Part shown: positions 1-8,345 of the stretch, in pieces
Position numbering within the stretch: position 1 is the stretch's first letter
Layout: every line of letters begins with the position of its first letter
Assembly: GCA_031291715.1 (NCBI GenBank)
Contig: JARLIN010000332.1
Coordinates: 1-54,235, forward strand
Origin: Rhodopila sp.
Lineage (GTDB): Bacteria > Pseudomonadota > Alphaproteobacteria > Acetobacterales > Acetobacteraceae
Reading direction: 5' to 3'
Length of the DNA: 54,235 nt
Position numbers and translations under genes: made by a program
Notes under the pieces: generated by a model
Told to the model about the DNA's origin: nothing
Databases searched by the model: none
What the model saw: the letters and a program-made list of their open reading frames with translations, nothing else

Positions 1-65
1 CCGGGGGGGGGGGGCGGGGGGGGGGGCGGGGGGGGGGCGGGGGCGGCGCCGCCGGCGGCGGGCGG
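1..65. other. Poly-G low-complexity window edge
   Basis: The first ~50 bases are almost only G with isolated C, and the next ~60 stay unusually G-rich before normal sequence resumes near base 120. No gene, promoter or repeat unit can be read in it. A run like this at the very end of a sequence is typical of low-signal poly-G reads or a collapsed contig end, so it is best treated as unreliable sequence. Confidence 0.75.
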
Positions 66-998
66 GTGGTCGGGGGGTGGGAGGTTGTCGGGAGTCCGGA
101 GCCTGGCGGGGGTGAGGCGCTGATCAAGCACGAAGCGATCGGCTTGAATTTCATCGACGTGTATTTTCGGACGGGTCTGTATAAGGCGCCGAGCCTGCCG
201 CTGATAATTGGTCAGGAAGGCGCCGGAACAGTGCTCGCGGTCGGGGCGAATGTCGCCAATGTGGCCCCAGGCGATCGTGTAGCCTATGCGGGCCCGCTGG
301 GCGGCTATGCGACTGAGCGCGTGATCGCCGCCGACCGCTTGGTAAAGCTACCGGCCAACATCAGCTTTCAGACCGGTGCGGCGATGATGTTGCAGGGTAT
401 GACCGCCCAGTATCTTCTGCGGCGCACTTATACGGTGAAGCCCGGCGACACTATCGTGGTGCATGCCGCTGCCGGTGGGGTTGGGCTGATCATGTGCCAG
501 TGGGCCAAGCACCTTGGCGCCACGGTGATTGGGGTCGTGTCGAACGAGGAAAAGGCCGCATTGGCCCGCGCCCATGGCGCGGCACATACGGTGATCGGGC
601 ATGCGACCCTGCCCGCCGAAGTCAAGCGCATCACCGGCGGGGCGATGGTTCCGGTTGTGTATGACAGTGTGGGCAAGGACACGTTCATGGCCAGCATCGA
701 CTCTTTGGCACCGTTGGGACTGATGGCCAGCTACGGCAATGCCTCGGGTCCGGTGCCGCCCGTGGAGCTCGGTCTGCTCGCCGCTAAAGGCAGTCTGTAT
801 CTGACGCGGCCGACTTTGGCGACCTATACGGCGAAGCGGAGCGATCTGGAGCGGGTCGCAGCCGACCTGTTCGAGGTGGTCGGCAGCGGAGCGGTGAAAA
901 TTAAGGTCAATCAGACCTACAGCCTGAAGGACGCCGGTGCCGCCCATACCGCGCTTGAGACTCGGAAGACGACCGGTAGCACCGTGCTGCTGCCGTAA
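66..998 (+). CDS. NAD(P)H:quinone oxidoreductase, MDR family (5' end damaged)
   Basis: This is a zinc-independent medium-chain dehydrogenase/reductase of the QOR type, which reduces quinones or similar electrophiles with NADPH. Visible are the segment with HEAIGLNFIDVY near residue 22, the GQEGAGTV segment near 49, and the nucleotide-binding AAAGGVGL motif at about 124-131. The protein aligns with family members only from about residue 10. The usual start (roughly 15-20 more residues with a first beta strand) is replaced by the G-rich edge, so the annotated start is not the natural one and the gene is 5'-incomplete. It ends 2 bp before the convergent UbiH-type gene. The family is certain; the substrate is not. 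Confidence 0.85.
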   Translation: MVGGWEVVGSPEPGGGEALIKHEAIGLNFIDVYFRTGLYKAPSLPLIIGQEGAGTVLAVGANVANVAPGDRVAYAGPLGGYATERVIAADRLVKLPANISFQTGAAMMLQGMTAQYLLRRTYTVKPGDTIVVHAAAGGVGLIMCQWAKHLGATVIGVVSNEEKAALARAHGAAHTVIGHATLPAEVKRITGGAMVPVVYDSVGKDTFMASIDSLAPLGLMASYGNASGPVPPVELGLLAAKGSLYLTRPTLATYTAKRSDLERVAADLFEVVGSGAVKIKVNQTYSLKDAGAAHTALETRKTTGSTVLLP

Positions 999-1000
999 GA

Positions 1001-2281
1001 TCAGGCAGAGGGAGCATGTCCGGCAATGCTGGACGTGCTCTCGCCGTTCGCCGCGCCCACGCCCATCGCCCGCCGCATGAACACACGCTTCATCGGACCC
1101 AGGCGGTTTACCGCACTGATCCCGAGATCCCGCGCGGCGCGCACAACCCGGCGATCCGTGCTGAATAACCGGTCGATTCCATCCGTCATCGCGAACATCA
1201 GAAGGTTGTCCGACCGCCGCACGCCTTGATACCGCGCAAGCAATGCTTCGCCGCCGACATCCTCCCCCGCCTGGACGGCCTCGATAATTAGATCGGCCAG
1301 GGTGATCCCATCACGGAACCCGAGGTTCAACCCCTGCCCGGCAATCGGATGAATTCCGTGCGCCGCATCGCCGGCCAATGCCAGCCGTGTATCGACATAC
1401 CGGTGCGCGATCATCGCCGATAACGGATAACTCCACCGCCGGCCGACCGCTCGGATGGCTCCCAGGTGCGGCCCCAGGCGGCGGCCGGCCTCGCGCGCGA
1501 ACCTTGCGTCGTCTAACGCCATGAATGCCACCGCGTCCTTGGTCCGCTCGGTCCAAACAATCGCGGAGACGTGCGCCGCCCCGCCTGGCTCGGCATCCAC
1601 ACTCGGTCCCATCGGCAGCGCGGCAAACGGGCCGGACGGCAGGAAATGCTCTAGCGCCAGGTCGTGATGCGGATGCTCATGCGCGATCGCACACACGATC
1701 GCGGTCTGATGATAGGGAATCCGGGTCACTTGGATACCCGCTTGTTCCCGCAGCGGCGAATTGCGCCCCTCCGCCGCGATCACAAGACGACATCGGATCG
1801 TTGGGCCATTCTCGAGCCGAACCACCGCACCATCGTTCGACCGCGTGACGCTCGCTTTCGCTGGAGCGAACAAATGCAGTCCAGCTTGCATCGGAAAGCG
1901 CGCGTTCAATGCCTTGCGCAACGATCGAGCCTCGACCATCCAGCCGAACGGGCGAGGTTCGTCGCCGGCCTGCCGATGATCGAAATGCAGATGCAAGCGG
2001 GATGGCGGCCGTCCGATCCGGCCATCACTGACGCGGATGTCATGGATGGGATTCGGTGGAACGTCCAGCGCGTCCCAAAGGCCGGCGGCCTCCAGCAAAC
2101 ACCGTGATCCCGCCGCGATCGCATAGGCTCGGCCATCGAAAGCCGGGTTCTCCATCGGCGGCAATGTCGCCTGATCGATCAGCACGACGCTGATGCCGGC
2201 ACCTGCCAGCCGACACGCGAGCGTGCCACCAACAGGGCCGGCACCGACGATGCAGACGTGCGCGGATAACGTTTTGCTCAT
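1001..2281 (-). CDS. UbiH/UbiF/COQ6-family FAD-dependent hydroxylase
   Basis: A flavoprotein monooxygenase of the ubiquinone-biosynthesis hydroxylase family, which hydroxylates the polyprenyl-phenol ring at the inner membrane. The N-terminal FAD site GAGPVG is at residues 13-18, and the second FAD motif, with GDAAHGIHPIAGQGLN, lies in the C-terminal third. Length (~426 aa) is normal. I chose the ATG at 2281; a GTG three codons upstream would overlap the ccmE stop. It follows ccmE with almost no gap, so it is probably cotranscribed with ccmCDE. Family members differ in which ring position they hydroxylate (C5, C6 or C1), and this cannot be decided from sequence alone, so no symbol is given. 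Confidence 0.9.
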   Translation of the reverse strand: MSKTLSAHVCIVGAGPVGGTLACRLAGAGISVVLIDQATLPPMENPAFDGRAYAIAAGSRCLLEAAGLWDALDVPPNPIHDIRVSDGRIGRPPSRLHLHFDHRQAGDEPRPFGWMVEARSLRKALNARFPMQAGLHLFAPAKASVTRSNDGAVVRLENGPTIRCRLVIAAEGRNSPLREQAGIQVTRIPYHQTAIVCAIAHEHPHHDLALEHFLPSGPFAALPMGPSVDAEPGGAAHVSAIVWTERTKDAVAFMALDDARFAREAGRRLGPHLGAIRAVGRRWSYPLSAMIAHRYVDTRLALAGDAAHGIHPIAGQGLNLGFRDGITLADLIIEAVQAGEDVGGEALLARYQGVRRSDNLLMFAMTDGIDRLFSTDRRVVRAARDLGISAVNRLGPMKRVFMRRAMGVGAANGESTSSIAGHAPSA

Positions 2282-2282
2282 G

Positions 2283-2789
2283 TCACCCACGTGGCCGATC
2301 GGCCTCAGGCTTCGCCGGTTCGTTCCAAGTGGATGCTGGCGGCGGCGAACCCGAAGCGGGGTTCCATCGGCCCGACTTCTTCAGCGCCTCGGCGACTTCC
2401 TTCGGCATGTAGTTCTCATCGTGCTTCGCCAGCACCTCCGAGGCGCGAAACACGCCGTCCGGCTGAACGACACCCAACACGACCACACCCTGGCCTTCAC
2501 GGAAAAGATCGGGAAGGATGCCCTTATAGACAACCGGCACGCTGGCGTTGCCGTCGGTGACCTTGAACCGAGCGCCGGCCTGGCCCCCCGACGATTTCTC
2601 AACTGTCCCTTGCTCCACCAGGCCGCCCAGGCGGACCTGCCGTCCACTGGGGCCGGATTTGGCCAGATCGGACGGCGAGACGAAGAACACCAGGTTGTCG
2701 CTGAACGCCGACAAGGTCAGTGCCGCGGCGGAGCCGAGGCCAATGCCGCAAATCAGGAGAACGAGCAGCCGCCGATTTTTGCGGGTCAT
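2283..2789 (-). CDS. ccmE: Cytochrome c maturation heme chaperone CcmE
   Basis: CcmE binds heme covalently in the periplasm and passes it to the apocytochrome c ligation machinery. The 168-residue protein has one N-terminal membrane anchor (about 7-25), a beta-barrel OB-fold domain, the heme-attaching His at 123 in AKHDENYMP and the following Tyr at 127, and a flexible Pro-rich tail, all as expected. The start at 2789 overlaps the ccmD stop in an ATGA arrangement, which rules out longer upstream starts. It sits between ccmD and the UbiH-type gene. Confidence 0.95.
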   Translation of the reverse strand: MTRKNRRLLVLLICGIGLGSAAALTLSAFSDNLVFFVSPSDLAKSGPSGRQVRLGGLVEQGTVEKSSGGQAGARFKVTDGNASVPVVYKGILPDLFREGQGVVVLGVVQPDGVFRASEVLAKHDENYMPKEVAEALKKSGRWNPASGSPPPASTWNEPAKPEADRPRG

Positions 2790-2932
2790 GACCGGCCTCG
2801 GTCGCGGCGCATGTCTATCGCCTCCAGGCGGAGCCGAGCCGAACGAACCCGGAAGAAGGCTTCGGCGGCGAAGATCACCGGCAGTCCAACCGCAATGACA
2901 TAGGCTGCGACGATGTAGGGAAGATGCGTCAC
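2786..2932 (-). CDS. ccmD: Cytochrome c maturation protein CcmD (48 aa, GTG start)
   Basis: CcmD is a small single-span membrane protein that helps release holo-CcmE from the CcmABC complex. The frame reads GTG, then THLPYIVAAYVIA, a single hydrophobic span to about residue 24, then an Arg-rich cytoplasmic tail (about 29-48), the standard CcmD layout. Its GTG start overlaps the ccmC stop (GTGA) and its stop overlaps the ccmE start (ATGA), so position and translational coupling both support it. It is short enough to be missed by a gene caller. Confidence 0.9.
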   Translation of the reverse strand: MTHLPYIVAAYVIAVGLPVIFAAEAFFRVRSARLRLEAIDMRRDRGRS

Positions 2933-3717
2933 GATAGGGCCTCCTGCTCACCGGCGGACGAGGCCTTGGCCATCAGAAGCGATCGTATCCGACGCTCCAT
3001 CACCGCTGCACGGGTGCGGGCGATGGTGATCGCGGCGAACAGCAGGCTGAACCCGATGGCGGAGAACAATAGGGGCCATAGCATGCTGGAGGCGATCGAC
3101 GGCGCGCCCGTCAGGCCGATGGAGGCGGGCTGATGCAGGGTGTTCCACCAGTCAACGCTAAATTTGATGATTGGCAGGTTAATTACGCCGACCAGCGCAA
3201 GGATCGCTCCGGCGCGATAGCCGCGCGTCGGATCATCGAATGCTCGCACCAGCGCGATATGCCCCAGATATAAGAGAAACAGGACGAATACCGATGTGAG
3301 GCGCGCATCCCACACCCACCAGGCACCCCAGGTCGGCTTTCCCCACAGGCTGCCGGTCGCCAAGCAGACCGCCGTGAACCCGGCGCCCACCGGCGCTATC
3401 TCAGCTGCCGCGAGGTCGGCCAGCGGATGGCGCCAGACCAGCGACAGGACGCTGCAGACTGCCAGCGAAAAATATCCGGCCGATGCAAGCCAGGCGAAGG
3501 GCACATGCACGTACATGATGCGAACGGTATCGCCTTGCTGCCAGTCGTCCGGGGCGAAGAACAGGCCCCACGCGACGCCGACGGCGGTTAGCAGACCACC
3601 GGTCCAAAAGAGCCATGGCAACACCTTTCCGGACAGCCGAAGGAACTGACCCGGGTTGGCGAAACGATGAAGCATCCGCCCCGTGCGGGGCGTTGTCACT
3701 GATGTACGAAGATCCAC
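2929..3717 (-). CDS. ccmC: Heme exporter permease CcmC
   Basis: CcmC is the six-span inner-membrane protein that presents heme to CcmE. The hallmark tryptophan-rich WWD motif is at about 125-137 (WGKPTWGAWWVWD). Candidate heme-ligand histidines lie at about 71 (HVPFAW) and 195 (LHQPAS). The first in-frame start is GTG at 3717; an ATG at 3675 would give a protein starting at the conserved LHRFANP segment and is a reasonable alternative, since neither has a clear ribosome binding site. A perfect inverted repeat (3677-3692) lies between the two candidate starts. ccmA, ccmB and ccmFGH are not in the window. Confidence 0.93.
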   Translation of the reverse strand: MDLRTSVTTPRTGRMLHRFANPGQFLRLSGKVLPWLFWTGGLLTAVGVAWGLFFAPDDWQQGDTVRIMYVHVPFAWLASAGYFSLAVCSVLSLVWRHPLADLAAAEIAPVGAGFTAVCLATGSLWGKPTWGAWWVWDARLTSVFVLFLLYLGHIALVRAFDDPTRGYRAGAILALVGVINLPIIKFSVDWWNTLHQPASIGLTGAPSIASSMLWPLLFSAIGFSLLFAAITIARTRAAVMERRIRSLLMAKASSAGEQEALS

Positions 3718-3865
3718 TAGCGTCTTTTACCCGATCGGCTGGACCTGTGAAAGCGCATGCTCGTCATGCCAGCGTCGTTCCGCCGCATTGATCTCGATCA
3801 TGACAGCGCGGCGTGACGGCCAAAACCGGACAGGATCACGAGCGAGCAACACGGACCGTGCGCGA

Positions 3866-4747
3866 CTATTTCATACCGGTGATCGAGGACACCATCGCCC
3901 GCGGATCTCGCTTCGGCCAGCGACCGGCGTCGACCTGGACGATGAAATCGCCGACCAACCGGTTGAACTGGTCGGGATCCTCCAGGTTTATCGTGTGGCC
4001 GCAGTTCGGCATTACCGACAGGGCAGCGGAAGGAATGGTCTGCTTCATCAGCAGGGCAGGTTGCAGACAGGGCCAGTCCTCATCACCGGTCAGGATCAGT
4101 GTCGGCACGGTCAATGCCGCCATCTGGTCCACGAGGTCATATAGAGACGGCCGCTCGCCCTGCACGCCAAGTTGGGTGTTGCGGGCGCCAATGGCCGAAT
4201 GTTCCGCGAGTTGACGTTTGAACTCGTCAAAGCCGCGCGGATCCTTGTTCTCGAACTGCACGCGGGTTGGGCCGTAGGCATATTTGGCGGCGAAAGCCTC
4301 AATGCCAGATGCATCGAGGAACGCCGCGACAGCCGCAACCTCAGAGCGGAATTTTTCCCGCTCGCCCAATTCAGCGCCATAACCGCAGCCGGCGACGCAT
4401 AGCGACAGTGCGCGGGCCGGGTGGCGGAAGCCGAAATGCAGCGTGGCGAATCCACCCATGGACAGGCCGACGACATGGGCCTTGTCGATTCCCAGCCGGT
4501 CGAGCACGGCGGCGATGTCATCGGCCGCCCGCGTCTGCGAATATTTGGCTACGGCGTCAGGCACATCGGACGGCGGATAGCCGCGGGCGGCATAAGTGAT
4601 TGCCCGATAACGCTGGCCGAAATGCCGCATCTGCGCTTCCCAGGCGCGGTGGTCGCCGGCGAACTCATGCACGAAGATGACCGGTACGCCGGAACCTGAT
4701 TCCTCGTAGTAGAGTCGAACTCCGTCGTCGGTCGTCGCGAATGGCAT
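3866..4747 (-). CDS. Alpha/beta hydrolase (3-oxoadipate enol-lactonase-like)
   Basis: A 293-residue single-domain alpha/beta hydrolase. The nucleophile elbow GLSMGG places Ser at 96, the acid is probably Asp 224 in GDED, and the catalytic His is 251 in NCGHTINLEDP. An oxyanion-type HEFAGDH segment sits near residue 27. The sequence resembles enol-lactone and C-C hydrolases of ring-cleavage pathways, but the family is too broad to assign a substrate. It stands alone, separated by 148 bp from ccmC and 387 bp from the aldehyde dehydrogenase. Confidence 0.85.
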   Translation of the reverse strand: MPFATTDDGVRLYYEESGSGVPVIFVHEFAGDHRAWEAQMRHFGQRYRAITYAARGYPPSDVPDAVAKYSQTRAADDIAAVLDRLGIDKAHVVGLSMGGFATLHFGFRHPARALSLCVAGCGYGAELGEREKFRSEVAAVAAFLDASGIEAFAAKYAYGPTRVQFENKDPRGFDEFKRQLAEHSAIGARNTQLGVQGERPSLYDLVDQMAALTVPTLILTGDEDWPCLQPALLMKQTIPSAALSVMPNCGHTINLEDPDQFNRLVGDFIVQVDAGRWPKRDPRAMVSSITGMK

Positions 4748-5134
4748 CTGTTGTCTCCCGGGTGGATTGCCGAATTGTACGCCATCGGGCGAGACTGACC
4801 AGGGGCGGTCGAACCCTGGATGGGAAAGTGTGCAGATAACAGGCGTAACGACCTACATTTGTGCCGATGCCACTCTTGCATCGGGGCTGGGTTTTCAGTG
4901 TGGCGCTCGTGATTCCATCGGCCTGCTTGTCGTACTGACCGGCATCCTGACCTGCATCTGGCTCTGCACCCGGGGGGCAACAGGCTCCTCGGGGGCCGCG
5001 GCTGCTGAAGCGCCATTCCCTCACAAGACATCGCCAGCGGCGACGCTGTGGGTCAACACCGTCGCTCGACCACCAATCGTGCTGCGTTGCCCCTCCCATG
5101 GCGCCCCGCGGGGAGGGGATCGCCTGTCTTTTTC
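4748..5134. other. Intergenic stretch with one GC-rich hairpin
   Basis: No convincing gene is seen in these 387 bases on either strand; the possible plus-strand reading frame from 4767 has no family resemblance or ribosome binding site. Just past the aldehyde dehydrogenase stop there is a perfect 8-bp stem (5090-5097 with 5111-5118, 13-nt loop). On the plus strand it is followed only after ten bases by a T5 run, so it is a weak terminator candidate and may simply mark the end of the leftward gene. Confidence 0.5.
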
Positions 5135-6620
5135 TTAGTCGGTCTTGATCCAGACGGACTTCACGTTCAGGTACTCCTCCAGATGCTGTACGCCTGACTC
5201 GCGGCCATACCCGCTCATTTTGTAGCCGCCGAACGGTACCGCGGGGTCCATCGCCTGGTAGCAATTGATCCAGACCGAGCCAGCGCGGATCGCTTTCGCC
5301 AAGCGGTGCGCCTTGCCCACGTCACGGGTCCAGACGCCGCTGCCCAGCCCGAACTGAGTCTTGTTGCCCCGCTCGATCACTTCCTCGATATCGGTGAAAG
5401 GGATGGCCGAAATCACCGGGCCGAAGATTTCCTCCTGTGCGATGCGCATGTCGTCGCGCACATCGGCGAACACCGTGGGCGGCACGAAGAACCCTTTCGC
5501 CAGCGCGCCATCGGTCAGCCGGTCGCCGCCCGACAGCGGGCGCGCGCCTTCCTGCCGGCCGATGTTCAGATAGCTGGTGACCCGGGTCAGTTGTTCTTGC
5601 GAAACCAAAGGCCCGACCTGGGTTTCCGGATCGCTGCCGTCGCCGACGCGCAACGTCTTGCTGAAATCAGCGAGGCGACCAACGAATTCGTCGTAGATCT
5701 TCTTCTCGACGAACAGCCGCGTTCCGGCGCTGCAGATCTGTCCGGAATTGGCGAACACCGCCATGCCAGCACCGGGCACTGCCTGGCTCAGGTCGGCATC
5801 TGCGAACACGATGTCCGGCGATTTGCCGCCGAGTTCCAAGGACACCCGCTTCAAGTTCCCAGCAGATGCTCGGATGATCGACTGGCCGGTCAGGTGCGAT
5901 CCGGTGAACGCCACCTTATCCACGTCAGGATGCGACGCCAGCGCCGCGCCCGCGGTCTCTCCGAAGCCAGGCACTACGTTGACGACGCCCGGCGGGACGC
6001 CTGCCTCCAGGCACAGCTCACCCAGGCGCAACGGCGTCAGCGGGGCTTCCTCGGCGGGCTTCAGCACCACGGTGCAGCCGGTGGCCAGCGCCGGTCCAAT
6101 CTTCCAGATCGACGCGGTCAGCGGGCCGTTCCAGGGGATGATCGCGCCAACCACGCCGATTGGTTCCCTTCAGCGTGAAGGAGACGATCTCGCCGGGCAG
6201 GGAGTTGTTGATCGTCTCGCCGTGCAGTGCCGTCGCCATGCCGGCATAGAAGCGTAGCATGCCGACCGCACGCGCCCGGTTGCCGCGGGTCCGGGTGATC
6301 GGCGCCCCCATGTCGAGCGTGTCCAGCGCGGCGAATTCCTCGATGTCGCGCTCAACGAGATCGGCGAGCTTCAACAAAATCCGCTGTCTTTCGGCCGGCT
6401 TGAACTTGCTCCAGGGGCCGTTGAAGGCTTCGCGTGCCGCGGCGACCGCGCGATCGATGTCCTCGACGTCACCTTCGGCAACCTGGGCGAGGATTTCGCC
6501 GGTGGCGGGGTTGCGTGTCTCGAACGTTTTGCCGGACGCGGCTTCAAGCCATTTGCCGCCGATCAGCATGCGCTTCGGCTTGCCATCCAGGAATGGATGG
6601 ATCTGTGTTATGACGTTCAT
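5135..6620 (-). pseudogene. NAD(P)-dependent aldehyde dehydrogenase, frameshifted
   Basis: The gene would encode a normal ~494-residue ALDH that oxidises an aldehyde to the acid. The N-terminal part (6620 to about 6168) carries the Rossmann-side features with ETRNPATGEIL and GNRARAVGMLRFYAG. The rest (about 6165 to 5135) carries IPWNGPL, the ELGGKSPD general-base motif and GQICSAG with the catalytic Cys. The two parts lie in different frames, joined at the GGG run at 6166-6168: removing one G restores the expected LKEPIGVVGAIIPWN reading. Start ATG at 6620 is chosen because homology begins there. This is either a recent one-base insertion in a real gene or a sequencing error. It resembles betaine/phenylacetaldehyde-type ALDHs, but the substrate is unknown. 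Confidence 0.88.
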
Positions 6621-6783
6621 TGATCTTGATCTCCCTTGGCAGACGACGCTATTCCTGTACGGATATAGCGACATATGCAATGGGAGTCCATGCGTCAGCT
6701 GGGTATAGACGGCCTTTCCTGCGGCATTACGGCGACAGCGGTGTTGGTTTCCGTTTGGCAGACGCGTTTTGAGAGACCAGTAC

Positions 6784-6807
6784 CGCTATAGCCTGTGATA
6801 TATCGCG
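6784..6807 (+). promoter_or_regulatory. Candidate ModE-type Mo-box
   Basis: The sequence reads CGCTATAGC, six bases, then TATATCGCG. The E. coli ModE consensus half-sites are CGCTATATA and TATATAACG or its symmetric form TATATAGCG, also separated by six bases. Left half matches 7 of 9, right half 8 of 9 to the symmetric form. It lies 66 bp upstream of the DUF2325 gene start, in front of the molybdenum cluster. No modE-like regulator is in the window. The match is by eye and statistically untested. Confidence 0.45.
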
Positions 6808-6822
6808 ATAGGGTGAAAGCTG

Positions 6823-6838
6823 ACACAACTCGTTGTGT
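6823..6838. repeat. Perfect 16-bp inverted repeat upstream of the DUF2325 gene
   Basis: ACACAAC and GTTGTGT flank a TC spacer, giving two perfect 7-bp arms between the Mo-box candidate and the start codon at 6873. Size and position suit an operator for a dimeric regulator, or a hairpin in the 5' leader. No matching copy was noticed elsewhere in the window. Confidence 0.4.
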
Positions 6839-6872
6839 ACAAGCGGGATTAACGTAGCGCAAAGGAACGGTG

Positions 6873-8138
6873 ATGAGTGGAGGGGGGATTTCCATCGCGA
6901 TCAAGAGCGCGGCGAACGCCTCGGTCCTGTCGCGGCCGATCGATATCCACGGGAGCCCGCCTACGCTGATCAAACGCGAGGTGGTGTCCCGTCGCAGGAA
7001 AATATGGGAGTTCAACACCAACCTGCATTGTTCGATCATTGGCACGTGCCTGTCCACCGGCGAACTGCGGCTGGTCCTGAAGAAGTTTGGCATGACGTCG
7101 CAGAGTTCCACCGACCACGAACTGCATGGCATCGCCGTGACTCTGGCTGGCCGACACGATGACGCGGCCAGGCAGTTGCACAAGGCGCTGGATCATCGGC
7201 ACAAGCTCGCGGTCAGCCAGTTGGCCAAGGCGGACAGCGAGGACGCCGTTCGCGCGATGTGGCGAGACGCGGTACGGTGCGGCGACATACCAGGCGCCTA
7301 TTGGGCGACGCTGACGCACCCGCTTACGACGCAGGCCATCATTCGGGAGACTTTCGGTGAGGTACACATGCTGTCGCATCTCGTCGGATCGGCCAATCGT
7401 GCGGACATACGGCGCCTGTGCCAGCTTGAATCCGAGAAGGCGGCGTTAGAGGGGAAGGTGGAACGGCAGCAGCATGCGCTGCATGAGGCGGTCGTCGTCC
7501 GCGACGCGCAGATCGCGGCGTTGCGTCAGGCTTTGGCGGAACGGATCGTGTCCGGTCCTGCCAGTTATGTGCCGGAGGAGAGCGGGGCGCTCCGCGGGTT
7601 GCTGAAAGATTTGGAGCGCCGGTTGGCCGGCGAGGTGCGCCGTCGAGCCGCGGTGGACGAAAGGTTGGCCGCCACGCAGGCCGCGCTGGATCGCGAGCGT
7701 TTGGCCAGGACAGAGGCCGAACGCGCCTGCGAGGTGATGCGCCTGGAACGGGATGCGGTCGAAGCTTTCTTACTGGCCTCTGACAGTCCAGGCAAAGCGC
7801 CCGCCATACGGTTGGATGGTATCGTCCTGCTTTATGTTGGGGGCCGTCCGAACCAGGTTACCCATATGCGGACGGTGACCGAGGGATTAGGCGCGACGTT
7901 CCTGCACCATGATGGCGGGGTGGAAAACCACACGAACCTGCTACCCGGGCTCACGAGCCGGTGCGATCTTGTGCTGTTCCCTGTGGACTGTATCAGCCAT
8001 GACGCCGCGAACGTGGTTAAGTCTCTCTGCCGTCAAGGCGGCAAGAGATTCATCCCGCTGCGGTCCGCCAGCATCACAACGCTTCTGACCGCCCTGCAAG
8101 CGCCCGAGATGACAGGCCTGATGGATGCCGCCGATTGA
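6873..8138 (+). CDS. DUF2325 coiled-coil protein with His/Cys-rich N-terminal domain
   Basis: A 421-residue soluble protein of unknown function. Residues ~1-180 form a helical domain with many His and Cys (LHC at 51-53, C59, HELH at 82-85, H103/H108/H110, C136, H149, H165, H169), suggestive of a metal or cofactor site. Residues ~183-300 are strongly coiled-coil (alternating Glu/Arg/Leu, Ala-rich). The C-terminal ~105 residues are a DUF2325 domain: a Rossmann-like start LLYVGGRPNQ (319-328), HH at 345-346 and DLVLFPVDCISHDA at 365-378. I prefer the ATG at 6873 (AAGGAA five bases upstream) over the adjacent GTG. It precedes mop and the molybdate-type ABC operon and has a Mo-box-like site upstream, so a role in molybdenum handling is inferred, not shown. 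Confidence 0.8.
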   Translation: MSGGGISIAIKSAANASVLSRPIDIHGSPPTLIKREVVSRRRKIWEFNTNLHCSIIGTCLSTGELRLVLKKFGMTSQSSTDHELHGIAVTLAGRHDDAARQLHKALDHRHKLAVSQLAKADSEDAVRAMWRDAVRCGDIPGAYWATLTHPLTTQAIIRETFGEVHMLSHLVGSANRADIRRLCQLESEKAALEGKVERQQHALHEAVVVRDAQIAALRQALAERIVSGPASYVPEESGALRGLLKDLERRLAGEVRRRAAVDERLAATQAALDRERLARTEAERACEVMRLERDAVEAFLLASDSPGKAPAIRLDGIVLLYVGGRPNQVTHMRTVTEGLGATFLHHDGGVENHTNLLPGLTSRCDLVLFPVDCISHDAANVVKSLCRQGGKRFIPLRSASITTLLTALQAPEMTGLMDAAD

Positions 8139-8345
8139 TCAGACGCCGACCATCACATCAGATGCCTTGATCACCGCGCTCGCCTTCATGCCAGGCTTCA
8201 GCGCCAGTTCCTCGGCGGCTTCGTTGGTGATCGAAGCGGTGATCGTCACCGATGGCGTAATTTCGATCGTCACATGGGTCGTTGTCGCGCCTGGCTTTAC
8301 AGTCGTGATCGTGCCGGCGATCTGGTTGCGGGCTGAAAGCTTCAT
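8139..8345 (-). CDS. mop: Molbindin (Mop), single-domain TOBE molybdate-binding protein
   Basis: A 68-residue molbindin. Mop proteins oligomerise and store or buffer molybdate/tungstate in the cytoplasm. The sequence has the classic MKLSARNQIAGT start, the ITPSVTITASIT strand region and the closing KPGMKASAVIKASDVM, i.e. one complete Mop/TOBE repeat. The ATG at 8345 is chosen because the Mop fold begins exactly there and an AGGAGG sequence precedes it. It is convergent with the DUF2325 gene with no gap and divergent from the molybdate-type ABC operon, 312 bp away. Confidence 0.93.
   Translation of the reverse strand: MKLSARNQIAGTITTVKPGATTTHVTIEITPSVTITASITNEAAEELALKPGMKASAVIKASDVMVGV

Noticed and set aside
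1-60. G-run as a G-quadruplex or regulatory element
   Set aside because: It sits at the exact window end and grades into a damaged gene start; an artefact explains it better.
348-947. Long antisense frames under many genes (for example 348-947, 10296-10817, 22219-23694, 26658-27713, 28784-29362)
   Set aside because: GC-rich coding DNA produces long open antisense frames; none shows a recognisable fold, and the opposite strand encodes well-conserved proteins.
3677-3692. Perfect inverted repeat CGCCCCG-TG-CGGGGCG as a terminator
   Set aside because: It lies inside or just before the ccmC start, with no T-run; more likely a coding coincidence or a leader hairpin.
5090-5133. Hairpin plus T-run as a strong terminator
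   Set aside because: Ten bases separate stem and T5, and the T-run is on the strand with no upstream gene; left as a weak note in the intergenic entry.
4767-5138. Plus-strand frame of 123 codons between the hydrolase and the ALDH
   Set aside because: No ribosome binding site, no family resemblance, and it overlaps the start of a clear hairpin and the ALDH stop.
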